From positions 1-7,138 of the forward strand of contig JAISTL010000255.1 of NCBI GenBank assembly GCA_031272615.1: 7,138 nt of DNA, read 5' to 3'. Numbering within the stretch: position 1 is the stretch's first letter; each line of letters begins with the position of its first letter. The translations under genes were made by a program, and so were the position numbers. The notes below the pieces were generated by a model. The model worked only from the letters and a program-made list of their open reading frames with translations, ran no database searches and was not told where the DNA came from. Positions 1 to 6,672 of the stretch are shown piece by piece. This stretch comes from Methylobacteriaceae bacterium (GTDB lineage Bacteria > Pseudomonadota > Alphaproteobacteria > Rhizobiales > Beijerinckiaceae).

Positions 1-1056
1 CTCCGGTGTTCCCGGAAACACCTCGCGATTGACGGCGCCGGGGTTGCGCCATTCCCGAATGCCGAAATTGGGGTTGGACACATCCAGGTGGACATTGGCG
101 GCGTGCCCCACCGGCGAAACGTCGTGCGGCCCGTGCCAGGCGGTGCGGATGCCGAAGGAATCACAGAGCGCCGACAGTTTTTTGGCCGGTGTGATGCCGC
201 CGATCTGGGTGACATGGACGCGGATGAAATCAATCAACCGGTTGGTGATCAGCGGCATCCATTCGGCCGGATTGTTGAACAGCTCACCCATGGCCAGCGG
301 GGTCACGGAATGCGCGCGGATATTGCGGAACCATTCCAGGTCTTCCGGCGCCAGCAGGTCTTCCAGATAAAACAGGCGGTAATCGTCCAGCTGTTTGGCA
401 AACCGCACGGCTTCCGACGGAGAGAGGCGCTCATGAACGTCGTGGAGCAATTCAAGATCGAAACCGATTTTCGATCGGACATATTCGAACATTTTCACGG
501 CCGAACGAACGTATTGGTCGGGGCTGTAATACTGACCGGGGAGTGCGCCTTGCGGCGGGTCGATCTGCTGGTTGACTCCGCCGTAATCACCGAGCTGGCA
601 ACGAACGTAATGGAATCCTCTTTCCTGGTACTTCATCGCCTCCTCAACGATTTGCCCGGATGAAGACCCCAAAGCATGTCCGTAAATCGCCGCCGCCTCA
701 CGGCATTTTCCGCCCAGCAGCTCATAAACAGGCATATTTGCCATTTTGCCCTTGATATCCCACAACGCTTCATCGATGCCGCCGATGGCGTTGTTGTGGA
801 CGCCGCCGTGCCTCCAGTAACCGTTGACGTGGCAAAGCCTCCAAATATCGGTGATATTGGCGACCGGCCGCCCGTCAAGCAGGGGAGCGAGATACTCGTC
901 GATGTAGGTCGCGACGGCGAAACAGCGTTGGGTAAATGTTGCGCAACCGAGCCCGTACAATCCCGGTTCCGACGTCTCGATTTTGACGACGACCAGGTTG
1001 GTGCCCTCGGGCGCGGTCAGAATGGAACGGACTTTGCGTATGGTGACAGGGGCCAT
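1..1056 (-). CDS. Enolase-superfamily dehydratase, D-mannonate dehydratase (ManD)/RspA group, C-terminus cut by window edge
   Basis: The first 352 residues are visible. Family members are about 400 long, so roughly 50 residues lie beyond the left edge. ManD enzymes use Mg2+ to dehydrate D-mannonate (some also D-gluconate) to 2-keto-3-deoxy-gluconate in the cytoplasm. An N-terminal capping domain (about 1-120) precedes the barrel. The LLHDVHERL segment gives metal ligand D206 and acid/base H208. E232 (FYLEDLL) and E258 (AMGELF) complete the metal site, and R279, H308 (TAWHGPHD) and E335 (FGIREW) follow. Spacing matches Novosphingobium ManD (D210, H212, E236, E262, R283, H312, E339), recalled from memory, with a constant offset of four. 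The loop after R152, which holds the catalytic tyrosine in ManD, looks about nine residues shorter, and Pro310 follows H308-G309, as in low-activity members. The true substrate may therefore differ. AAGGAG (1065-1070) lies 8 bases before the start. This is the last visible gene of the tct operon, 42 bases after tctA. Confidence 0.9.
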   Translation of the reverse strand, partial: MAPVTIRKVRSILTAPEGTNLVVVKIETSEPGLYGLGCATFTQRCFAVATYIDEYLAPLLDGRPVANITDIWRLCHVNGYWRHGGVHNNAIGGIDEALWDIKGKMANMPVYELLGGKCREAAAIYGHALGSSSGQIVEEAMKYQERGFHYVRCQLGDYGGVNQQIDPPQGALPGQYYSPDQYVRSAVKMFEYVRSKIGFDLELLHDVHERLSPSEAVRFAKQLDDYRLFYLEDLLAPEDLEWFRNIRAHSVTPLAMGELFNNPAEWMPLITNRLIDFIRVHVTQIGGITPAKKLSALCDSFGIRTAWHGPHDVSPVGHAANVHLDVSNPNFGIREWRNPGAVNREVFPGTPE

Positions 1057-1098
1057 GTTCACTTCTCCTTGCTGTCGGTGGTCGGGGCGGACGTCACT

Positions 1099-2595
1099 TC
1101 AGTTCAGGTTGCCCGCCTGCTTCAGTTTGTTGTTGTTCTTGATGCTGACATAAATCATGTAGGCGATCATCAGCCAGATGAGGATGCAGAAGGGGCGGTT
1201 GAAGAAGATCACCGGGTCGCCCTTGGACAGCATCAGCGAGCGGCGGAACCGATCCTCAATCAAATCAGCCAGAACGAAGGAAAGGGCAAAGGCGTTCATG
1301 GAGAAATCCAGGCGTTTCATGATGAACGCCAGCACGCCGGCGCCGATGGCGATCCAGACGTCAATCCAGAACCCGCGGCCCACATAGGCGCCGATGAGCG
1401 TCAACATGATGATGACCGGCATCAGAACATAGCCGGGGCACTTCAGAATGCGGGCAAACAGGCTTGTGGTATAGCGCCCCAGCAGGAACATGGCGATGAC
1501 CGAAAAGAACAACCCCCAGTATACGGTGTAAACCAGAGCCGGGTTTTCCTTCATCAGTTGCGGACCGGGGTCGATGCCCTGCACCATCAGCGCGCCGGCC
1601 ATCACGGCGATGGTCGGTGTTCCCGGTATACCCAGAGACAGGAAGGGAATGAGCCCGCCGCCGACAACGGCGTTGTTCGAGCCTTCGCAGGAGGCGATGC
1701 CGCGGGGATTGCCCTGCCCGAAGGTTTCGGGTTCCCGGTCGACAGCCTTGGCCTGGGTATAGGAAAAGAACGAGGCCGGACCGCCGCCGAGGCCGGGGAT
1801 GATGCCGCAAATGGTGCCGATGATGCCGCCGCGCACGCAGACCGGCAGGATATCTTTGAACTCCTGCCACGAGATATGGCATTTCAGGTTTTTCGTGTCG
1901 GTGACGACGGTGCGGGTCATGTTGCCCGTACACATCTCGAGCACTTCCGACAGGGCGTAGAAGCCGGACAGCAGCGCGACCAGCAGAATGCCGTTGCCCA
2001 GATAAATGTTGCCGAACGTGTAACGATGCGCTCCGGTGAAGGGATCGATGCCGATGGTCCCGACCGCCAACCCGAGAAACAGGGAGATAACGGTTTTCCA
2101 GATATCCTTTTCACCGAGGGAAACGACGCTCAGCAACCCCATCATGCCGATGAGGAATAATTCGGGGTCCGAGAGCCGCAGGGCAAACTCGGCCAGCGGG
2201 CCGGTCAGCAGCATCAGGGCGGCAACTCCGAAGAAACCGGCAAAGGTCGAGGAATACAACGAATAGCCGAGAGCCTTCCCGGGAAATCCTTTCTTCGAAA
2301 GCGCGTAGCCGTCGAACACCGTGGCGACGGCGGCCGGTGTGCCGGGGATGCCCAGCACAATGGCGGAAATCGACCCGCCGTATTGGGAAGACATGAACAC
2401 CGCCGCCATCATGACAATGGAGGCGCGAGGTTCCAGGGTGAATGTGACGGGCAGCAGCAGCGCGCACCCGACTGTCGCCGACAGGCCCGGAAGGGCGCCG
2501 ACCATCATGCCGAAAACCGAGCCGGCGATCAGACCGAGGATGGTGGCGGGCTCAAGCAGAAACATGAAGTCGTAATTCAAAATGAAATCAAACAT
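1099..2595 (-). CDS. tctA: Tripartite tricarboxylate transporter large permease, TctA family
   Basis: This 498-residue inner-membrane protein is full length for TctA, which carries about a dozen membrane segments and forms the translocation path of TctABC-type secondary transporters. The family signatures occur twice, as expected from its internally duplicated fold: GALPGLSATVG (33-43) pairs with GIIPGLGGGPASFF (264-277), and LGIPGTPAAVATVFDGY (81-97) pairs with LGIPGTPTIAVMAGALMVQG (321-340). Between them lies the family-typical stretch FGQGNPRGIASCEGSNNAV (292-310). Hydrophobic segments cover most of the chain, with a C-terminal helix near 468-485 and a short polar tail. The start is set by AAGGGGAG (2603-2610), 7 bases upstream; its first base is also the last base of the tctB stop codon. 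The gap to tctB is only 14 bases, so the two are probably translationally coupled. Substrate specificity comes mainly from TctC and cannot be read from this subunit. No truncation or frameshift is seen. Confidence 0.97.
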   Translation of the reverse strand: MFDFILNYDFMFLLEPATILGLIAGSVFGMMVGALPGLSATVGCALLLPVTFTLEPRASIVMMAAVFMSSQYGGSISAIVLGIPGTPAAVATVFDGYALSKKGFPGKALGYSLYSSTFAGFFGVAALMLLTGPLAEFALRLSDPELFLIGMMGLLSVVSLGEKDIWKTVISLFLGLAVGTIGIDPFTGAHRYTFGNIYLGNGILLVALLSGFYALSEVLEMCTGNMTRTVVTDTKNLKCHISWQEFKDILPVCVRGGIIGTICGIIPGLGGGPASFFSYTQAKAVDREPETFGQGNPRGIASCEGSNNAVVGGGLIPFLSLGIPGTPTIAVMAGALMVQGIDPGPQLMKENPALVYTVYWGLFFSVIAMFLLGRYTTSLFARILKCPGYVLMPVIIMLTLIGAYVGRGFWIDVWIAIGAGVLAFIMKRLDFSMNAFALSFVLADLIEDRFRRSLMLSKGDPVIFFNRPFCILIWLMIAYMIYVSIKNNNKLKQAGNLN

Positions 2596-2609
2596 GCGTC
2601 ATCTCCCCT

Positions 2610-3062
2610 TCACAGGTTCGTTTTCAGGCCGAAGGTGAAAAGGATGTAGACAACGGTGATGATAACACCGTCATACATCAGGGTGTCTCTGAGCTTCATC
2701 AGGCTTGCCGGGGCGGGGTTGAACCGGAAGATGAGAAACCCGACAAAAAAGAAACTGAAGGCGTAAAAATAACCGATATACTGCCAGCATGCGACCCAGG
2801 CCAAAGTAACCGCCAGGGTGAGAAGTATATTTTGGATATTGGGAATGACAATAATCTCGTCCTCCGTACGCATCACCGTGGCAACGGCGGAAACGACGCA
2901 GAATAAAACGATCATTCCGCCGAGAAGCATAGGAAAAAACTGGGAGCCGTTGACGAACAGCGCGTGTTTCTGGATTCTGAAAAACCGGGCATAGTAGATC
3001 ATCGCCAGGCCGATGCCGGCGAACGCCGCCAGCATCATCAGGCTGAGTTTCTTGTGGCTCAT
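2610..3062 (-). CDS. tctB: Tripartite tricarboxylate transporter small membrane subunit, TctB family
   Basis: This is a 150-residue inner-membrane protein with four hydrophobic stretches: about 8-24, 42-63, 76-113 (possibly two spans) and 130-146. Size and topology fit TctB, the poorly conserved small partner of TctA. The phrase GSQFFPMLLGGMIVLF (39-54) resembles the conserved FP motif after the first helix, and the chain ends with the usual hydrophobic helix and short tail (LFTFGLKTNL). The reading frame stays open 53 codons further upstream. I chose the internal ATG at 3062 because AGGAGG sits 8 bases before it, the encoded N-terminus (MSHKKLSLMML) is a normal membrane-protein start, and the upstream extension is polar and would nearly abut the preceding gene. 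It lies 74 bases after the propeller gene and 14 bases before tctA. Assignment relies on position and topology as much as on sequence. Confidence 0.93.
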   Translation of the reverse strand: MSHKKLSLMMLAAFAGIGLAMIYYARFFRIQKHALFVNGSQFFPMLLGGMIVLFCVVSAVATVMRTEDEIIVIPNIQNILLTLAVTLAWVACWQYIGYFYAFSFFFVGFLIFRFNPAPASLMKLRDTLMYDGVIITVVYILFTFGLKTNL

Positions 3063-3070
3063 CGTCCAAA

Positions 3071-3076
3071 CCTCCT
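3071..3076 (-). promoter_or_regulatory. Ribosome binding site deciding the tctB start
   Basis: A perfect AGGAGG on the minus strand lies 8 bases before the ATG at 3062. No comparable site precedes the longer in-frame start at 3221, which would lie inside the end of the propeller gene. Confidence 0.85.
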
Positions 3077-3136
3077 GTGGATTCTGCCGGCACGCGGCGG
3101 AAAGACGGAAGGGGAAAGCGACGATGTCGCCTTCCC

Positions 3137-4141
3137 TCATACGCGGGTCAGTTTCATCAAACGGTGTCCCGGAAACGAGTTCAGCGGAATGACAAAAAGG
3201 TTGCCTGCGGAATCGCCGCACAATCCGTGGAACCGCAGCGAAGAAAACGCAAATCCGATCTGTGCCACAAGAGTGATATCCAGGTCAAATATGCTGAGGC
3301 CGCCGCCGCGCTCGCCGATATAGACGTGGGAGGCGTCGCCCCAGATACCGCTGGGTTGCAGGAAACCACCGGAAGCGTAGGCGAGAATCCCGCCATCCCC
3401 CGAAAATACGTGAACGGCGTTACCTTCGCGGTCACACACCCAGACGCGATCCAGCGGGTCGATCCAGATGGCGTGAGCAACGGTGAATTTCCCGGGCCCG
3501 CGGCCGGGTTCGCCCCAGGTCTTCAGCAGTTTGCCGTCGCGGGTGAACTTGTGGATTGAGGCATTGCCGTACCCGTCGGAGAAATAAATTTCATTTTTGG
3601 AGTTCAAGGCGACGCCGGTCGGGCGGTTGAACGGCGGGGCCGAGCGCTTGATACTGCGCACGCGCTCGAGAAAGTCGAGATCGGCATTGTAATAGCTGTC
3701 GTAAGTCACATACAGGCCCTCGGCGCGCAGCCGATCCCAGATGTTGGGGTCGAAACCGCTGTCGGACGGCGTATTCAGCGTGCCGAAATCACGGATCAGG
3801 TTGCCGTCCATATCGATTTCCCGGGCCACGTGCTGGAGAACGTCCATGCAGATGAGCGTGTTTTCAGCGGTGACCTTGATATCGTGAAGACTGACAAACA
3901 GTCCCTGGCCGATGGTCCGGACGAAGTTTCCGGAACTGTCGAGAACCACGATCTGGTTCGGATTGCGTGAGACGAGGTAAATATTGTCGTCCTTATCGCA
4001 AATTCCGGCGGGGTAGGCGGCCTTGCGCAATTCCGCCGGAAGCTTGTCGTAATACGGGTCCAGTTTGTAGGCGTAGTCACCGCAGGAATAGACGTTTGAT
4101 GCGGTGAGGTCACGGCGGGGATTGCCGGAGATCGTTTTCAT
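3137..4141 (-). CDS. Six-bladed NHL-type propeller protein resembling peptidyl-alpha-hydroxyglycine alpha-amidating lyase (PAL)
   Basis: This 334-residue protein has no signal peptide or membrane segment, so it is probably cytoplasmic. It is built from repeated strand units (about 45-78, 84-120, 172-210, 220-253, 263-292 and 303-334) with NHL phrases such as RPTGVALNSKNEIYFSDGYG and KLLKTWGEPG. It goes beyond a generic NHL match. From memory of the rat PAL domain, R59 (YLVSRN), H86 (SLHDI), Y191 (DGYGN), H223 (TVAHAIWID) and H305 (RFHGL) fall in the order and blade positions of PAL Arg533, His585, Tyr654, His690 and His786. The DREGN phrase also matches PAL's DRENG. PAL uses zinc held by the three histidines to split alpha-hydroxyglycine-type carbinolamides into an amide and glyoxylate. 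The Asp after the third histidine in PAL is Gly306 here, and about 40 extra residues occur near 121-171. AGGAGGGG (4147-4154) is 5 bases before the start. Family is fairly sure; activity and substrate are inference. Confidence 0.85.
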   Translation of the reverse strand: MKTISGNPRRDLTASNVYSCGDYAYKLDPYYDKLPAELRKAAYPAGICDKDDNIYLVSRNPNQIVVLDSSGNFVRTIGQGLFVSLHDIKVTAENTLICMDVLQHVAREIDMDGNLIRDFGTLNTPSDSGFDPNIWDRLRAEGLYVTYDSYYNADLDFLERVRSIKRSAPPFNRPTGVALNSKNEIYFSDGYGNASIHKFTRDGKLLKTWGEPGRGPGKFTVAHAIWIDPLDRVWVCDREGNAVHVFSGDGGILAYASGGFLQPSGIWGDASHVYIGERGGGLSIFDLDITLVAQIGFAFSSLRFHGLCGDSAGNLFVIPLNSFPGHRLMKLTRV

Positions 4142-4264
4142 GAGATCCCCTCCTTTTGTTGCTGACAGGAAACGGGCGGACGGGCGGAATGCGTCGGGGT
4201 GGCGTTCGCCTTACGGCGCCCCGGCAGTTGGAAGTGGGGCCGGGACGTCGTAAAGCCTGATCGA

Positions 4265-4284
4265 CCGGTCCGGGATCGGACCGG
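4265..4284 (-). other. RNA stem-loop just after tctC
   Basis: In the tctC transcript, starting 14 bases after the stop codon, CCGGTCC-GATCCC-GGACCGG forms a perfect seven-pair, mostly G-C stem with a six-base loop. No run of T follows, so it is not a classic intrinsic terminator. A hairpin here, between a binding-protein gene and the rest of its transport operon, fits a 3'-end protector or attenuation site that keeps TctC in excess over the downstream proteins. That role is inferred. The remainder of the 157-base gap (4142-4298) holds the propeller gene's ribosome binding site and only weaker GC-rich pairings, for example 4220-4225 with 4239-4244. Confidence 0.6.
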
Positions 4285-4298
4285 CATACACAACGCGG

Positions 4299-5276
4299 CT
4301 ACTTCATCATCTTCTGGTAGACTTCGCGCAGGTTCGCCGTGGAGGAGCGGATATAGTCGGTCGCTTCTTTGCGGGCCTTGAAGGTATCCAGCGGAACGCC
4401 CCGGGATTTCATGAAATCGATCCATTCCTGGTCGTTGACAATCGCTTTGATCAGCTTGTCCCATTCCACCAGCATGGCTTCCGGAACATCCGCCGGAGCG
4501 TCGATGCTGCGGGTCGACCAATACGGGAAACCGTACTTGGCGATATCCAGGCCCGGTGTTTCATAAGCGGTGGGCACATCCGGCAGGTCGGCGGCGCGGG
4601 TGTCGAGGCCCTGGGCGAGAATCTTGATTTTGCCTTCCTTGCGATAGGGGATGGCGGCACTGGAGCTGATTCCGCCGATATCGATGTTCTTGCCGAGAAT
4701 GGCCAGCATCACTTCGCCGCCGTTTTCATAGGGGATGTAATCGAACTCGACCCCGGCGATGGCCATGGTCTGTAACGGGAAAAAGTGGTTCTGACTCATG
4801 GTCGACCCGCCGCCCCACTTGTACTTTCCGGGCTCCTTGCGCGCGGCCTCGAGGAAATCGCCCAGCGAGTTGAACGGGCTTTCACTGTTGACGAATACCA
4901 CCGCTTGTTCCGAGGCGAGGTTGCACAAACCGATATAATCGTTTTCCGTGTATCCTTCGCTCTGTTCGGTCGCGACGCCGAACTCGGTGGAGTTGCCGTT
5001 CAGAATGACGGTGTAGCCGTCGTGCGGGCGCGACAGCATGTAGTTCATGCCGACACTGGTCGAACCGCCGGGCTTGTACTCGATGTTGATTTTCTTGCCG
5101 CCGAGATACTTTTCACCGACCTGTTTGAACTTCTGGGCGTAGACATCGATAGAGGCGCCGGGCGAGAACGGCATCACCAGCATGATGTCCTTGTCGAATT
5201 TCCCGGCGTCCTGCGCATTGGCGGACAAGGTCCCCGCGAGCAGAGCGGCGGATAGGGCAACCATATATTTGTTCAT
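4299..5276 (-). CDS. tctC: Periplasmic solute-binding protein of a tripartite tricarboxylate transporter, TctC/Bug family
   Basis: This 325-residue protein has the usual family length. Residues 1-21 form a secretion signal: a short basic start (MNK), a hydrophobic core and cleavage at ANA|QD. The mature part follows the TctC/Bug pattern of a two-lobed carboxylate-binding protein: MPFSPGASIDVYA (35-47, with the loop before D44 near the ligand pocket), EYKPGGSTSVGMNYM (66-80), RPHDGYTVILNGNS (83-96), KYKWGGGSTMSQNHFF (151-166), DYIPYENGGEVMLAILGKNID (179-199, read as two pieces around G187) and the closing VNDQEWIDFMKSRG (280-293). It should capture the substrate for TctA/TctB. The frame is open upstream to 5462. 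I chose the ATG at 5276 because GAGGAG lies 6 bases before it and the signal peptide begins exactly there. As the promoter-proximal gene it is followed by a hairpin, consistent with higher expression. The ligand is not readable; members bind citrate, other dicarboxylates, aromatic acids and many other carboxylates. Confidence 0.96.
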   Translation of the reverse strand: MNKYMVALSAALLAGTLSANAQDAGKFDKDIMLVMPFSPGASIDVYAQKFKQVGEKYLGGKKINIEYKPGGSTSVGMNYMLSRPHDGYTVILNGNSTEFGVATEQSEGYTENDYIGLCNLASEQAVVFVNSESPFNSLGDFLEAARKEPGKYKWGGGSTMSQNHFFPLQTMAIAGVEFDYIPYENGGEVMLAILGKNIDIGGISSSAAIPYRKEGKIKILAQGLDTRAADLPDVPTAYETPGLDIAKYGFPYWSTRSIDAPADVPEAMLVEWDKLIKAIVNDQEWIDFMKSRGVPLDTFKARKEATDYIRSSTANLREVYQKMMK

Positions 5277-5282
5277 TTTCTT

Positions 5283-5288
5283 CTCCTC
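5283..5288 (-). promoter_or_regulatory. Ribosome binding site deciding the tctC start
   Basis: GAGGAG on the minus strand, 6 bases before the ATG at 5276, selects the start that opens directly with the signal peptide rather than the in-frame extension starting at 5462. Confidence 0.85.
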
Positions 5289-5541
5289 AGAAAGATTCAC
5301 CTTACTCTCAATAAAATCAAAAAGATGGGTATCATTGGCGGCGATCGGCGGCGCCGTCGCAATCGGGCGGTCCGTCCATCGACAGAAACAGGGGAAGCCG
5401 ATACGCATGTTCCGGGTCAGGGTCGTCCGCTTTCGTACGGTTGGGTATCGGCAAACACTCACCGGTCTTTTTTCTGAATCGGGCCGTTTTCAAATCGACT
5501 TCTTCAACATAGCGGCATCCGAACTAGAAGAAAAATACATA

Positions 5542-5554
5542 TTGTTGATAACAA
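5542..5554. promoter_or_regulatory. LysR-type operator candidate 1 (T-N11-A palindrome)
   Basis: TTGTTGATAACAA has perfect five-base arms around GAT and fits the T-N11-A form of LysR-type binding sites. It lies 54 bases before the regulator's start codon and overlaps the -35 region of that gene's predicted promoter, so autorepression plus divergent activation is the expected mode. Confidence 0.6.
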
Positions 5555-5574
5555 CTATATAATTCTGTTATAAC
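5545..5574 (+). promoter_or_regulatory. Predicted promoter of the LysR-type gene
   Basis: TTGATA (5545-5550), an 18-base spacer and TATAAC (5569-5574) each match the housekeeping consensus at five of six positions. Transcription would start near 5581, giving a leader of about 27 bases that contains the AAAGGAG ribosome binding site (5593-5599). Confidence 0.5.
5558..5572. promoter_or_regulatory. LysR-type operator candidate 2 (palindrome)
   Basis: TATAATTCTGTTATA has perfect five-base arms around TTCTG and is centred 17 bases from the first palindrome. It overlaps an eight-base perfect palindrome, GTTATAAC (5567-5574). The GTTATAAC and GTTGATAAC cores of the two sites are alike, suggesting the same protein binds both. 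Confidence 0.5.
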
Positions 5575-5607
5575 TGAAGCCACCGCCGCGGCAAAGGAGC
5601 GTCGAAA

Positions 5608-6579
5608 ATGCTGATAGATTCCCGCAGACTGCTCTATTTTTTGCGTATCGTCGAATACGGCTCGTTCTCCAAGGCAGCCAAGAGCCTCGGAGTCGCCCAG
5701 CCGGCTCTCAGCCATCACGTGCGGCTGATGGAGGAGCATCTGGGCGTCAGCCTGTTGGTGCGGCGTTCCCGCGGCGTCGAGATAACCGAGGAGGGGCAGG
5801 ATCTTCTCCGTCATGCCCGTGCGATTATCGAACGCCTTGAGGAACTGGAACTCGACCTTCGCAGCAACTCGAAGGAAATCAAGGGTAAGGTCAACATCGG
5901 GCTGGCAAGTTCCGTTGCTGCTCCCCTGACGCCGCTGCTGTTGAAAACCATTCGAAGCCGGCATCCGGAAATCGTGCTGCGTGTCATCGCCGGAAACAGC
6001 ACGGCCCTGGTGGAACTGATCAAGACCGAGCAGATTGATTTCGCGTTGAACCTGGAACTGGTGGTTCCGCACCGTTCGGTGCGTCTGTTCTGTGAAGACC
6101 TTTATCTGATTGGGCCGGCGGGCTCCTTCAACGGCCGCAGAAGCGATACCATTGAATTCAAGGATGCCGTATCCCTGCCCCTGATTCTGCCCACACGCCC
6201 CCACTCGGTGCGCAAGCTGGTGGAAGAGAAGGCCTTGGAGCGGCATCTCACGGTTCACACACAGTTTGAGGTTGACGGCTTTGAACCCATCAAGGCGGCG
6301 ATAAAAATCGGGATGGGGTATTCCATCCTTTCCTGGGCCGCCATCCAAACTGAACTCGCCGCCGGCCAACTCAGCGCGCTCCGCCTCGTGCGGCCGTCCA
6401 TCCGGCGATACATGGTGCTGGACATTCCCCCAAAGACCCGCCTGTCCCGGGCGGCGCAGGCAACCCGGGAAATCCTCGCGGAAATCGTCGTTGACCTGTT
6501 TCGCAGCAAGACATGGCGGGGGCAGTTGTATCTGCCCGCCGCGGGTGAGCGTTCGAGGCAGAAAACACCGGCCATCTGA
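5608..6579 (+). CDS. LysR-family transcriptional regulator, divergent from the tct operon
   Basis: This 323-residue protein is full length for the family. Residues 5-64 are the winged helix-turn-helix: RRLLYFLRIVEYGSFSKAAK (6-25), the recognition region around SLGVAQPALSHHVRLMEEHLGV (26-47, a variant of the common QPALS pattern) and the wing with EITEEG (58-63). A linker helix (about 65-90) leads to the two-lobed effector domain from about 94 (GKVNIGLASS) to 300. The ATG at 5608 is chosen for the AAAGGAG 8 bases upstream and the standard N-terminus. Divergent placement next to tctC, with T-N11-A palindromes in between, makes the tct operon its likely target; the effector is probably the imported acid or a product of it. 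A basic tail follows about residue 300. No intrinsic terminator is visible after its stop codon. An antisense frame across the gene is not real. Confidence 0.96.
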   Translation: MLIDSRRLLYFLRIVEYGSFSKAAKSLGVAQPALSHHVRLMEEHLGVSLLVRRSRGVEITEEGQDLLRHARAIIERLEELELDLRSNSKEIKGKVNIGLASSVAAPLTPLLLKTIRSRHPEIVLRVIAGNSTALVELIKTEQIDFALNLELVVPHRSVRLFCEDLYLIGPAGSFNGRRSDTIEFKDAVSLPLILPTRPHSVRKLVEEKALERHLTVHTQFEVDGFEPIKAAIKIGMGYSILSWAAIQTELAAGQLSALRLVRPSIRRYMVLDIPPKTRLSRAAQATREILAEIVVDLFRSKTWRGQLYLPAAGERSRQKTPAI

Positions 6580-6672
6580 ACTGACCCCTCTCCCCGTGAG
6601 TGTCCTGCTTACGGCGTAATCCTTTTCCCGCCTTCCGGAGAGCATATATGGACAAAATCTCCTTTCATGCGG

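Larger units (their letters stand above)
5277..5607. promoter_or_regulatory. Divergent intergenic region between tctC and the LysR-type gene
   Basis: These 331 bases hold no convincing gene. The half next to the regulator (about 5520-5580) is strikingly AT-rich and contains palindromes and a promoter. The tctC-proximal part is GC-rich apart from a short AT-rich patch near 5308-5325. If the operon promoter overlaps the palindromes, the tctC leader would be about 250 bases long. I could not place a convincing -35/-10 pair for tctC, which fits an activator-dependent promoter. An eight-base inverted repeat (GCCGATAC, 5397-5404, with GTATCGGC, 5445-5452) and a direct repeat (TGGGTATC, 5326-5333 and 5442-5449) occur in the leader, but both could be chance. 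Confidence 0.7.

Noticed and set aside
88..663. A 191-codon plus-strand open frame at the left end
   Set aside because: It is a shadow of the ManD-like gene on the opposite strand, which carries all the enolase-superfamily metal ligands.
676..2160. A 494-codon plus-strand open frame opposite tctA and the ManD-like gene
   Set aside because: The minus-strand genes have clear family motifs and ribosome binding sites. The plus-strand product is a low-complexity run rich in D, G, Q, A and H, typical of an antisense shadow.
3063..3221. N-terminal extension of tctB to an ATG at 3221
   Set aside because: It would overlap the end of the propeller gene and add a polar stretch without family resemblance; AGGAGG at 3071-3076 marks the internal start.
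5277..5462. N-terminal extension of tctC to an ATG at 5462
   Set aside because: It would bury the signal peptide inside the protein and ignore the strong ribosome binding site at 5283-5288.
6580..6660. Intrinsic terminator after the LysR-type gene
   Set aside because: Only four-base GC pairings are present and no stem followed by a T-run was found.
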